Source: Pseudevernia furfuracea | Taxonomy: Eukaryota; Ascomycota; Lecanoromycetes; Lecanorales; Parmeliaceae | Assembly (NCBI GenBank): GCA_022315425.1 | Contig: JAIUPT010000017.1 | Coordinates: 558,001-622,000 of the forward strand | Length of the DNA: 64,000 nt | Reading direction: 5' to 3' | In this document: one piece after another, positions 24,584 to 35,835 of the stretch | Position numbering within the stretch: the first letter of the stretch is position 1 | How the letters are laid out: the number at the start of each line of letters is the position of its first letter | Translations under genes and position numbers: made by a program | The notes under the pieces: model-generated | Seen by the model: the letters and a program-made list of their open reading frames with translations, nothing else | The model's database searches: none | What the model was told of the DNA's origin: nothing

Positions 24584-24806
24584 TATCTAGTTTATAATTA
24601 ACGCGAACGCGATATAAAAGTATCTTTTATCGAAAAATAATTCTCTTAAATAAAAGTTCTTTTTAAATTATTTTTCGTTTTTAAAGATTTATATATAATA
24701 AAAAGAAAAGAAAAGACAATAAGAATAAAGTTTAAGTCTAATAGAAATAATATTTTATATTATTTTATATCTTTTTAATTAGTAAATAATTAAAAAGAAA
24801 CTCGTT
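24584..24806. other. AT-rich RIP-degraded DNA
   Basis: Short AT-rich stretch between the MITE and the next Helitron. Nothing assigned. Confidence 0.4.
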
Positions 24807-24888
24807 ATTAATATATATAAAAGAATAGTGTAGAGCTAAGCTAAAAAATCTTATATTTATATATATAGTTAATAATTAATCTCGCTAT

Positions 24889-26388
24889 ATAACAGAGTTT
24901 TCGCTTAATTAATTCGCATCCATGCTCAAAATCTATCATCAAAGACTACTTCTTATCATTATTCAATAATTACTTGTTTAAATGACTTCAAATTTGAACT
25001 GATAACTATTTAAAAAGTAGTGTACACTTGTTAATTATAAAATTTATTATCGCCTTGCTGATCCTTCACGCGCTTTATTCTTTCACATATTTTTTCACAT
25101 TACTTCTTTATTTTATTCATGTTTAGCTTTGCTCACTTATCGTCTTATATCTTAATAATATTCTTCTTAATTATAAAGCTATATGATCGCTTCGAGATCT
25201 TTCGCTTTAAATAATATCAACACGACTCGATCTGATTCAAATCGAGAGAATTTGATGATCAGAGAAGTACTATTAAGTGCGAGATTTTAAGAAGTTTCTT
25301 TTGTTGTCACGCATTGTGACTTGATACATCGTCTTGAATTAGAAAACATTCGTCATATTTGACTATCACATCGTGAATAAATGAGATCAATCGAGACAAT
25401 AACACATATATTTGATATCGATATCAATCGATCTCTTCTTTGACATTTTTGTTTCTTTCAAGTAATATCTCTTCAGACTTCGAAATGCGTTTAAGACGTC
25501 TACTTTTGAATTTCTTGACTTGCTTCGCTAGGAAATGCTTCTTGATAATCTGGTATTAAATTAAATAATTCGTATTTCGGTCGTTGAGATTCTTCTGAGC
25601 TTCGTGTCGTTCTGAGACAGTCTCTTTATTGAACATGAAGCTAAGATCACGTAATTCGAAGATGTAACAGTCTCAAAACATCATTTTCGTATGATCACGA
25701 TATTATATATTAATATAATGCTTATAATATGTCTCGCTTGATAGTCGTGTAATTCAAATTTATTCTCAAGATTTCTCAACGCGAATCGATGTTTCGTTAT
25801 TATAAATTATCATATGTTTCTTCTCTCGAAGCTTTTTCAGTCACTCAATTGCGAATTTCAGACGTTATAGCTTCTATTTCGATGTCAAGAAAGACTTATA
25901 TCTCGAAGAATATCTCTTATATTCAACTCTTTTGAATACTGCGTTGACGGTCGATGTCGCGATTATATACTTAATTTCTCGAGCAATTGTTACTCAGGGC
26001 TTACGACGTTGAACTTTATTCTTAATGATATGTCTGATTAGCTGTCGTAGAAGTCGATCATTAATTGTCAAAGATCTCTCGAACTATAAACGTCGTTGAT
26101 GTGCTTCTATAAACAGAGGATCGAGATTCTCTTTTTTCGTCTCGAAAACGCGTTTTCGAGTATTTCGCACTATTTTCTTATTACAATTATTTGCTCTAAG
26201 TACTTGACGATTTGATACATTATCGAGCTTGCTAAGCGCTATCAGAGCTTCTTTTTTGAGACCTCTAAGATCTTTTTTATTCTTGATACGTCTCATAATA
26301 AATAGAGTGTTGTAGGTGTTTTGATAAGAAAGCGCGTTTTTTCGCGTTTTGAGATACGAATTAATTAAGCGAAAACTCTATTTTGTTA
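24889..26388 (-). mobile_element. Tc1/mariner-type transposon
   Basis: Inverted termini of 27 bp with one mismatch: AGAGTTTTCGCTTAATTAAT... at 24,894-24,920 and its complement at 26,353-26,379. TA dinucleotides lie at the outer edges, as expected for TA-targeting elements. The size and the transposase remnant on the minus strand fit the fungal Tc1/mariner group. It is nested in a Helitron, so it is younger than that Helitron. Confidence 0.85.
25430..26296 (-). pseudogene. Tc1/mariner transposase, RIP-inactivated
   Basis: Read on the minus strand, the N-terminal helix-turn-helix region (MRRIKNKKDLRGLKKEALIA, ending near 26,084) is followed by a stop. The same protein is then recognisable through LTINDRLLRQLIRHIIKN, FAIE-LKKLREKKHMIIY and NNETSIRVEKS near 25,770-25,810. 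The family has Asp-Glu-Thr at the last site, so the first catalytic Asp has become Asn, a G-to-A change. Many further stops replace Trp, Arg or Gln codons. The enzyme is dead. Confidence 0.8.
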
Positions 26389-26930
26389 TGCTTTTTGATT
26401 AGACTCGCTCTATTAGCTCGCTAGATCTTTCGAGCGCTCTTATCAAAAAATTGAGCGACACTTTTTCGCAACTTCAATTTTTTTATACTCTTAACATATA
26501 ATTTTTTAAAACTTTCGTTAATTGTAGAGCTTAACGTACGTATTTTAACGCTACAAAAATTATCAAATTTGATCTATTATTAATAAAGTAAAGTAGAATT
26601 CAAATATCGCTACTCGATCGATTACTTCTTAAGAGACACGCGATCTCGAAAAAATTTATATGTATAAGTCTTATATTTTAAATAACTTTTTACTTTTCTA
26701 TTACTTTTTTAAATTTTTTTTTTTAATTATAAAAACTTGTTTGCGTTATTTAAAGAATTAAAAATTCTTAAAATCGATCTTATAGTTGTTAACAAATTCT
26801 AAGTTAAAAGTTTTTTTATCTTAAAGAGTTCTCGAAGCAAATCTTCTCGAGAATACGCGATCTCGAAATTAACTTCTAAAATTCTAAAAACACGTTTCAC
26901 GAATTTAATTCGTGAGTCTATACTTATAAT

Positions 26931-27059
26931 TATATATTTAATGAACTCGAAATTTATTAAATTTTAGTAATCGAAATAATATAAGATTTTTTAAACTTAG
27001 AATTTTTTAACTTCTTCTCTCTTTTTTTAAAAATTTATATCTTATAATTTTTTATTAAG
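26931..27059. other. AT-rich spacer
   Basis: Short AT-rich gap between the Helitron 3' end and the next element. Confidence 0.4.
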
Positions 27060-30000
27060 AGTATTATTATGTATATATTCTCTTTTATTATATATATACT
27101 CTCTCTCTTAACTAGATAGATATAGATTAATAATATAAATATATCTTTTAATATTAAATAAATAATTCGATCTAATAAATTTACTCGTAAATTAAAGACT
27201 TAATACGAAGTCTTATAAAAACTTTAAGAATTTTAATAAATTCTCTTCTCTCGTAAGACGTCGCAATTCGTCGTAATTTTTATTATTAAATCTATTAAAG
27301 ATAAAATATCTTTTTATTATTATAAATTTATTATCGTTATTATTAAATCTAACTGCGTTTATTAATACTCGTCTTATTATATTAATTTAAGATTACGCTC
27401 TTAAAGAAGATTACTTTATCGTTAAGAAACGCTCGTTAAGAAATAAGAAAGAGAAAACGAATAAAATTATAATTATAATATATTTATAGAAATAAGATTC
27501 GTAAAATCGCTAAGTAGAAGAGAAAGTATAAAATCTTATATCTTAATAATTTCTCGTTTAAGTATATTCTAAAACTCGATAAGTAAAAGAATATATAATA
27601 TCTAAAAATTAAAGAGAAGTTTTATAATTACGATTTTAATAAACGAGTAACTTATATAATTTATTAAAACGTTATCTTAATTAATTAAATAAAAAAAAGA
27701 ATTATTAAAGAGTTAACTTAATATATTTTTAAATTAGATAATATTTTATATAATCTTAATAAGACTTAAAAAAAGAATTCGATTAAAGAGTAAAAAATAT
27801 CTATAATACGAAGTTAAAAGTTCGTCGTCGAATATTAAGATCTCTTATATTAATATAAGCTCTACTTAATTAATTATATATATTAAACGAATAATATATT
27901 CGTTTTTTAAAGAATACGAAGAATCGAGTTATATATCTATTCTTTTCATAAACGTTCTATTATAAAATACTAAAAGAGAATTAAGAGATAATTATTATAA
28001 ACGTTACGTATAAGATAAATAAATATAGACTATCTCTGCTTATTATTATAAACGTTAACGCGCTAAGAGATTCTTTTTATATAATCTTTTACTTTTTAAT
28101 TACGAAGAAAACGAAAATTATCTATAAGCGCTATAATGATATCGAAGTATATATATTTAATTAGATATTCGAGACTCTATTATTAATATTACTAATCGCG
28201 AAAGATTTCTAATTAAAATTCATTACGAGATCTTTTTAAATACTATTTATATACTTTATATCTAATATATTAATCGAAATATAGTCGTTAATTATAAGTT
28301 GTTTTTTTATATTAAGAAGAATTAAAAGAAGTTTTATACTTATTAATTTCAGATTATATACGTAATTATTATAATTACTTTTGAGACTAAGTAAAAGTCT
28401 ATTTAAAAGATTATAATTATAATTATATTATAATTTACGTCTATCTAATTAAGAAGTAAATTATTTTATATAAGATTAAATTTATTCGATATTATATTAA
28501 CGTATTATTTTATTTTTTTAACGTTATTAGCTTTAAAGACGAGAGTAATTATAGAGTCTTAAAGAGAGAGCTTAGATTCTTAATTCATAAGAGATTTTTC
28601 GCTCTTACTTCTTTATAATTATAAATTAATTTGAAATGAAAGATCTCGAGACTATAATTAAAAGTATTATAAAAATTTCTTTTAGTTTAACGTAATATAT
28701 ATTATTAATATTAAGAATATAAAATAGATAATCTTAATAGATCTTCGAAAGACGATATTTCGCGATATTATTATTTATCTTACGTCGAGTATTAAATTAA
28801 TATTAAAAGATTATTAGTAAAGAAGAGTTAAAAGAATATATTAATAACTTTATTATAATATTTAAATTATTATATATTTATAAATCATAGACGAGAATAA
28901 TAAAAGTTATTAAAATAATTTAACTTTACGATATTTATACTTATTAACGATATAAAAAGTTAATTATCTTTTATATATAAAATATATTAATTAAGATAAA
29001 AGATCTATAATATTCGATTAATTTACTAATTATTATTTATAAATCGACTATCGCTCGTATAAAAGATAAATCTCGAGACTTTTATTAGCTTTTTACTCGT
29101 ACGAAGCTAAAGTTTAAAAGATTTTTAAAACGAGTATTCTCGTAATTTAAGCGAATAAAGACGTACTTGACTTAATAAAGTAATAATATCGAGTATATAA
29201 AAGTATTTAAATAATTAAGAATATAAAAATGAGAACGAGAACGAGAACGAGAATAAGAACGAGAATTAAAATAAGAAAGAGAGTGAGATAAAGAACGAGA
29301 AGAAGACGATTTAGCTTTATTAATTTTCTTAAAGCGTATCATAAAGTCTATAGTTAAGACTTCGAACGATTTAACGTCTTTAATATTTTTAATCTCTTTA
29401 ATATTCTTAAAGTTATTCTTAAACTCTAAAAAGAATTATATTTTAGAATTTAATATTAAGCGTATATCACTTAAAGATATTTAAATTCGACAAAGTAGTA
29501 GCTATCGATAACTCTAACGATGACTTTAATAATAATAACTTTACGTTTAATATAAAAATTTAATTAATTCTATTAAAAGATTCTTAGCTTAAAGAACGAA
29601 AGTTACGACTTAGTTTTAAAGTCGATAACTTCGATAATCAACTATAAAAGTCTTCTAACAATTATATATATAATTTAAAAAAGAGTTTTAAAGTTATTAA
29701 AGAAGATATAATTAAGTAACGAAGAGTTAAAGTTATAAAAGTACGTTATAAGCTTATTAGAAAATAGTATTATAACGTTATAAATAAAGACGATATACTC
29801 TATTCTTCTTATTTCGATATATCGATCGATAAACTATTTATAAAGTATAATAACTTTAAATTCATTCTCGAACGTTTTTATAGTTAAACGATATATAACG
29901 CTAATAAGAAATATAAGTTAAACTTATTAAGACACTCGTTAGAGCGAGTATTAAGTTATTAAAACAAATACGACTCTTAATAAAAGATGTTTACGAACTC

Positions 30001-30395
30001 TTTATTTAATTAATCTAAGAAATCTCTTATTTAATAATTATAACGATTAAGATTTATAAGAGAGAAATTTACGTTATTAAATAAGTATAAAAACTTAAAA
30101 TTAGTTTAATAATAGAATAATAAGACGATATTTTAATAACTAAATCTTTATAGATAAATAAACTTAACGTTAAGAATTAATATCTAATTCGACTAATTTT
30201 CGAATATAATATTTTTAAGTTATTTAAGTTATTTAAGTTTAGACGTTTTTCTTTCTTTTATCTTATTGTTAATAACTTTCGATTAATTATTAATTTTCGA
30301 TGTTCGATTATTTATTTTATCTTTCTTCTCGTTCTTCTTATTCTTCTTATTCTTTTTATTCTTCTTATTCTTCTTCTTTAAATATCTTAAGACGA
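27060..30395 (+). mobile_element. Mutator-like element (MULE), long copy, heavily RIPped
   Basis: The first roughly 300 bp are a RIPped version of the left arm of the short elements at 62,555 and, reversed, 38,946 and 31,128. They include degenerate TACATGTA-type terminal repeats near 27,065-27,110. The segment at about 30,205-30,390 matches the same elements' TTGAGTC repeats and the TTCTTCTCG microsatellite. Between these lie about 2.8 kb absent from the short copies and holding a readable MULE transposase. The short copies are therefore internal-deletion derivatives of this type. The right arm beyond the microsatellite is missing. Confidence 0.75.
27390..29400 (+). pseudogene. MULE transposase, RIP-inactivated
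   Basis: No open frame survives, but the protein can be followed through RIP stops. An N-terminal DYALKEDYFIVKKRS near 27,391 matches the DNA-binding region of fungal MULEs. INVTYKINKYRLSLLIIINV, then NALRDSFY, near 28,000-28,080 matches the first catalytic region (DxTYKTNRY...LPLL.IVGVTAL). INRNIVVNYKLFF near 28,270-28,310 and later FETK-KSI match the IWHINKNV...KW..F region. RVLKRELRF near 28,555-28,590 matches the SRVEG.H..LKR motif. The order and spacing fit a MULE transposase. Frameshifts and many stops make it non-functional. Confidence 0.75.
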
Positions 30396-30787
30396 GAACT
30401 ACGCGTACACTCTTATTCTAATTTGCGTACACTCTTATTTTATTTCGCGTACACTCTCAACTTCACTAGACATTCACTCTCTTAAATCTAGTTAAAAGTA
30501 TACGAGTACTAGTTTAAAAGAATAAAAACCTCGTAATAGCTTTATATCTTTAGTCGCGTTCGCTCTATAATAAAAATCGTAACACTATAATATATATAAA
30601 TAATATCATTAAGTCTTAAATATTATTAGTAATCAATGCGTTTCTTACTATATAAAGATATAATTTAAGATTTATTAATATTTATCTTTTGAAAATTTAA
30701 TAGAATCTCAATATTAGACTATTTTAAATTTTTTTTAATAACGATAAGACTTTATAACTATACTCTATACACGTTGCGTTACTTTAA
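30396..30787. repeat. AT-rich DNA with a 23-bp tandem repeat
   Basis: Three units of roughly GCGTACACTCTTATTYTATTT lie at about 30,401-30,458. The remainder is AT-rich and unassigned. The small reading frame at 30,300-30,485 is a product of the TTC microsatellite and these repeats. Confidence 0.5.
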
Positions 30788-32557
30788 TACGCTGCGTAAC
30801 GAAGCGAGACGTCTCAATAAGATTTCGCGTTAAGTCGAATTCGAAGTTAGATATCGAGACGAGTTTTCGAATTTTTTAAAAATCTCATCTTATCTCGTCT
30901 TAGCGTCGATTTATTCGAGATTATTTTATTATCTCGATAAATCATAAATATTTCTAAGCGATCTCTTTAAAATTTTAATATTACGTATTAAAGTAAAGTA
31001 ATATAAAATTTAAAAGACGATACTTTAATTAAAATTAAAATACGAAGTATAATTACTCAAAAAGATGATTAAAAAGACACGCGAGATAATATTTAAACGA
31101 TCTTTAATAGATATCGGGCTAATATAGCCTTTTACTACATGTACATATTCTTTTACTACATATATATATCTCTCTATTCTATCTACATTTTAAAGAAGAC
31201 GCATCGCACTAAGCTACCTCATCAACTCTCTAGAAAGTAAATTCTAAAAACGAGTCGATCGCAGAGTCATTTTGATAAGAAAGTAATTGAATATAAGAGT
31301 CAGAAGACGAAGTAGAGATAGTCGTTCTTTTGAAGAAGCATTTAAAGAATTATTTAAACATGACTTAAAGTAGCTGAAGTCTCTTCTATATAAAAAGCAC
31401 TTGTAGACGAAATTTACGTGCTGCGCAGCGCAAATACTTGAAGAGGCTTTGACATTAATGAGTCAACACATTGTAAACAGCAGTATATATATGTATATAT
31501 GTATGTAGAGAAGGAAAAACGATAGGGCGATCGTTATATGCGACTCTCCTGCTTTGTCTTCATTATTATCTTTCAGTCTTTCAAAAATTGAACAGAACCT
31601 CGGTTTCGAAGAGCAAATAAGAATTTTTTGATATAGAACATCGACTGCACTCTCTGCACATAGCGATCTAGACGGCTAAACTGTGTCAGAAACACGTTAT
31701 CGATCGATTAACTGACAGATCTTAGCGCGCGAGACTTGTTCAGAAGGATGTAATGTGATAAGGTTTTGTTCGATGCCCGTAACTCAGCTCACTCTTGCCA
31801 GTCCATGCTGTCGAGGTATCTAAAGAAGGAGAATAAGAAGAACGAGAAGAATAAGGAGAACGAGAAGAAAGATGAGATAGATAAGATAGATATATAATAA
31901 AGAATTAATAGTTGATCGAGAGTTGCTGACGATGAGGTGAAAGAAGAACGCCTGAACTCAAATGACTCAAATAACTCAAAAACACTATGTTCGAGGATTA
32001 GCCGAATCAGATGCTGATTCTTAGCGTCAAGTCTGCTTATCTGCAGAGGTTCATGGCGGTTTGTCTTTGATAGATTTTGAAAATGCAATTGCGTCAAATT
32101 GCGACGCATTGCGACGCCTTGCGGGGGGAGAGGATTCACTGAGACCCTTAAAGTTTCTATGGGACTTCGTGTCAAGTCTCTGATTTGCGGACAAATTAGT
32201 TAGATCGAATAGTATTAAAAGATATACTCATGTTACTAGTCTATATCTACCTAGTAAGGAGAGAGTATATACATGTAATAAAAGAATATGTACATGTAGT
32301 AAAAGACTATGTATACCTATCAAAAAGATGATTAAAAAGACACGCGAGATAATATTTAAACGATCTTTACGAGAATAACGATCTCGGGCTAATCTAATTT
32401 ATAGACTTAACGAGGTAACGAGATTACGAAGTAACTTCGTTATCTCGTTTAGAATAAATTATCTCACCTCGTCTCGTCTTAATTAAACCCCGCCCCAGCG
32501 TCGAGACGAGGTGCGACACTTAAAATCTCGTCCCATCTCGCCCCATTGCGTAGCGTA
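30788..32557 (+). mobile_element. hAT-like MITE, copy 2, split by a MULE derivative
   Basis: Inverted termini TACGCTGCGTAA...TTGCGTAGCGTA (seen as GCGTAGCGTA at the right end) with an 8-bp duplication TACTTTAA on both sides. The 3' part is less mutated than in copies 1 and 3 and retains GAGACGAGGTGCGACACTT. A 1.2-kb MULE derivative sits in the middle with a long direct repeat on either side. Confidence 0.85.
31128..32319 (-). mobile_element. Short MULE derivative, copy 2
   Basis: Ends consist of mutated copies of GCTACATGTACACC-type units in inverted orientation. The body matches the copies at 38,946 and 62,555, including the GAGAACGAAGAA microsatellite and the CTCAAAT repeats. A 50-bp perfect direct repeat flanks it (31,057-31,106 and 32,320-32,369), and similarity continues with gaps to about 31,126 and 32,393. 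The open frame at 31,789-32,175 (minus strand) starts at TTG and is not conserved downstream among copies, so it is not called as a gene. Confidence 0.85.
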
Positions 32558-32789
32558 TACTTTAAGAACTAAATCGTATTAGAAATATCTTATTTAACGA
32601 CTTATTAATAGATCTTAACACGCGAGCAAAGAAGTAAAATATAGATTAATTATAAGATAAAATAAGATTACGTTCGTAATATAACTTTAAGATTATCTCT
32701 TATTAGTTTATATTATCTATAATAACTTTAAATAATATTATATAAAAAGAGAAAGAACGAGAATAAAATTATAATTAATTAATTAGATT

Positions 32790-33767
32790 AATAAGACAAT
32801 AAGAGAAAGATAGCGTAGTTCTCGTCTATCTTAATAATATAGACTAATAAGAGTAAACTAAGTTACGAATATCAAATAAAATCTTATTATATTATATTTT
32901 TTTAAATAAGTCTCGCGCGTTAAAATCTATTAATTAGTCGATTAATAACGTGTTTTTAATATAGTTCAGTCGTCTAGATCGCTATATATAAAGAGTGTAA
33001 TCGATATTTTATATATATATATATTTTTATTTATTTTTCGAAATCGAGATTTTACTTAATTTTTAAAAGATTAAAAGATAATAATAAAGATAAAGTAAAA
33101 GAGTCGTATATAACGATCGCTTTATCGTTTTTTCTTCTTTATATATATATATATACTATTATTTATAATATATTAACTTATTAATATTAAAGTCTCTTTA
33201 AGTGTTGAACTGACTTATATAATATAGATATATAAAAGGCAGACTAGGGTTGTGTAGCAATGTGAACTTAGCGAAGATATATATATTGCGTATAGTATAT
33301 CTAATAGTAAGACTAATTCTTAAGGAAGGAAAATGAAAAACTTCGAGACATGATCCTCTTAAGCTTCTCACGTCAAGAATCCGCTTGGCATGCGTATGCC
33401 AAGCGATTCGATTACGCTCGGCAACCCCCGGGCTCATACGACAGCTGTCCTCTTGGGCTCGCTGCTAATATTAAGTATTTGCGCTACGTAGTACGTAAAT
33501 TTCGTCTATAAGTGCTTTTTATATAAAAGAGACTTTAGTTACTTTAAATTATATTTAAATAATTTCTTAAATACTTTTTTAAAAGAATAACTATCTCTAC
33601 TTCGTCTTCTAACTCTTATATTTAATTACTTTCTTATTAAAATAACTCTACGATCGACTCGTTTTGAGAACTTACTTTCTAAAGAATTAATAAGATAACT
33701 TAGTTCGATAAATTTTCTTTAAAATAAAGAGAGATATATATATAGTAAAAGAGAATATATACGTAGC
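32790..33767 (+). mobile_element. Short MULE derivative, copy 3, truncated, with solo LTR inside
   Basis: From about 32,830 the sequence follows, with RIP changes, the copy at 62,555-63,605 (for example CGTGTTT...ATAGTTCAGTCGTC). It resumes after the solo LTR at TTAAGTATTTGCGCTACGTA and ends ATATACGTAGC at 33,767. The first half of the element is missing. The left limit is approximate. Confidence 0.75.
33203..33470. repeat. Solo LTR, 268 bp, nested in a MULE derivative
   Basis: Same LTR as at 307-574 but less mutated, TGTTGAACTGAC...GCTGCTAATA. The target duplication TTAAG is intact on both sides (33,198-33,202 and 33,471-33,475). It contains a 10-bp-stem hairpin CGCTTGGCAT...ATGCCAAGCG near 33,382-33,405. 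Confidence 0.85.
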
Positions 33768-33982
33768 AATATTATTTATTAATAGCTAATATTTTTAATA
33801 TTGTTTATAAGAAAAATTTAAAGTATTATAATTTATTTATTAAATATTAAATAAGATTAAAAATATCTTATTAGTATATATAAAAGAATAGTGTAGAGCT
33901 GAGCTAAAAAATCTTACTTTTATATATGTAGTTAATAATTAATTAGATCTAACTACGCTTTTTAATTAGACTCGCTTTGTTA

Positions 33983-34189
33983 CGAGCGTACCCCGCATCC
34001 CTTTGTGACACACCTTCCTTTGTGACACACCTTTCTTTGTTGACACGCCTTCCCCCTTTAGACTTAGCGTGTCTTGACAGGCTCACTTCGTCATACATAT
34101 ATGGTCTGCCCTCTCAGTACATAGTTGTTCTGCATCTAGTTATCTTATTCTATACACCTACATGACTTGACTCTGTACTGATTCTAACA
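33983..34189 (+). mobile_element. 207-bp insertion element, less mutated copy
   Basis: Flanked by CGCTTTGTTA (33,973-33,982) and CGCTTTATTA (34,190-34,199), a 10-bp target duplication with one RIP change. It occupies the same Helitron position as the copy at 3,892-4,092. It contains tandem TTTGTGACACACCTTCC units. The open frame across it has no support as a gene. Confidence 0.65.
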
Positions 34190-34728
34190 CGCTTTATTAG
34201 CTCGTTAGATCTTTCGAGCGCCCTTATTCAAAAATTTGATAATTTCTTTTTACAATTCTAATCACTCTATTTTCTCTATATATAATTTCTTTAAATTTTC
34301 GTAAATTATAGAATTAAACTTGCGTGTTCTAACGCTATAAGAATTATTAAATTTAATCTCTTATTAATAGAATAAAGTAGAGTTTTAATATCGCTGCTTA
34401 ATCGCTTTCTTAGAATCTTAACGAGTCTTAACGAGTCTTAATGTTAATTTATTATTAATTCGCTTATTTCTTCATTTCTTCATTATTCGTTTATTACTTT
34501 ATTATAAATATATTCGTTATTAATATCTCTTTTCGATATAATATTTGATTTATAAAATATAATACTCGTCTTTCTATTCTCTTTTCACGCTTTTATTAAC
34601 GCGTTTAGACGATTCTTAAGCGAATCTATTATCGTCGATAATCGAGATAAAAGATTAATTATTATATCTTATAATAAGCGTAAAAAATCTTTTAAAAGAT
34701 CTCAAACGAACTCGCAGTTTGTTACGAT

Positions 34729-35125
34729 GAATGCTTGATATATTTGATATAGATTTCTTTCGTGAGAAGAAGAAGAGTGATTGCTTAAAATTTATGTACT
34801 TAGTAATAGATTTCTTTATAGCTATCTTCATTTATATACTATATTATTATATAAGAATATCTTTTTTATGCTTTCACTATGTTATTCAAATATAGTGCTT
34901 AAGTTTATTTATATTCGTGATACGATATTAAAATTAATTTAAATTAACTTAAGACTTAAGTCGTAAAAAAAAAAAAAACTCTTTAAGAAAATATTAAATT
35001 TGATTAATATTTTAAATAGCTTTTTTTTAGCTTTTTTTCAGCTTTTTTTTAGCTTTGTTTCTGCCTTTTTTTTTTTTTTTAAGATTATTCTAATACGATT
35101 TACGATTTACGATTTAATTTAATTA

Positions 35126-35158
<33 letters not shown>

Positions 35159-35835
35159 CGCAGCTCGGATTCGAATCCTACAATTTACAAATTTACAAAT
35201 TTAACCGTTTTACCATTTTACCACTACATGAAAAAATTTCGCTACTAAAATATATATCGAACACCGAGTTCGTCAACGCTAAAAACCTTCAACTTACAAT
35301 TTATTAATAACTATAAGACCGATTTCAAAAACTCTTGATTCTCTGAATAGCGCAAATAAGTCTTCACAATTTAAAAAAAAAATCTCAAAAAAGTAATAGA
35401 AAAGTAAAAAGTTATTCAAAATATAAGACTTGTACGCACAAATTTTTTCGAGGCCGCGCATTCGCCAAGAAGTAAGCGATCGGGCAGCGATATTTGAATT
35501 CTACTTTACTTTATCAATAATAGACCAAATTTAATAATTTTTGCAGCGTTGGAATGCGCAAGTTGAGTTCTATAATTGATGAAAGTTTGAAGATATCATA
35601 CGTGAAGGGAATAGAGTGTCTGAAGTTGCAAAAAGGTGACACCCATTTTTTTGATGAGGGCGCTCGGAAGGCCTAAAAGACGCTATACGGGCGCTAACCG
35701 AAGGAAGAAATCAGATAGAATTTATCATTGACTGCACATACAAATTTAAGGTATTTTAGCTCAGCCCTACCTTATGGTATTATATATACTTATTATAAAA
35801 TAGTTCTTAAGTTTATTTATATACTCTTTTTAAGT
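34729..35835 (-). mobile_element. Insertion in Helitron E: reverse-oriented Helitron fragment with SINE
   Basis: Copy E breaks after AACGAACTCGCAG (34,728) and resumes near 35,835, compared with 6,230 onwards in copy C. The insert contains a reverse-oriented Helitron terminus. Its 35,440-35,790 portion is the reverse complement of 5,630-5,900, ending GGTATTTTAGCTCAGCCCTA, and is hardly mutated. CTTAAGTTTATTTATAT occurs at both sides (about 34,910 and 35,815). Confidence 0.65.
35126..35230 (-). repeat. tRNA-derived SINE with poly-A tail
   Basis: On the minus strand a tRNA-like head with A-box-like TAGTGGTAAAATGG (near 35,213-35,226) and a perfect B box GGATTCGAATCC (35,167-35,178) is followed by a poly-A run of about 30 (poly-T at 35,126-35,156). 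A RIPped copy lies at 2,090-2,180. Confidence 0.7.

Larger units (their letters stand above)
24807..26930 (+). mobile_element. Short Helitron (copy D) split by a Tc1/mariner element
   Basis: The 5' end TATATATAAAAGAATAGTGT is followed by GAGCTAAGCTAAAAAATC. The 3' hairpin CACGAATTTAATTCGTG is at 26,898-26,914 and is followed by AGTCTATACTTAT. A 1.5-kb Tc1/mariner element interrupts it at 24,889-26,388. Without that insertion the Helitron would be about 0.6 kb and non-coding. Confidence 0.75.
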
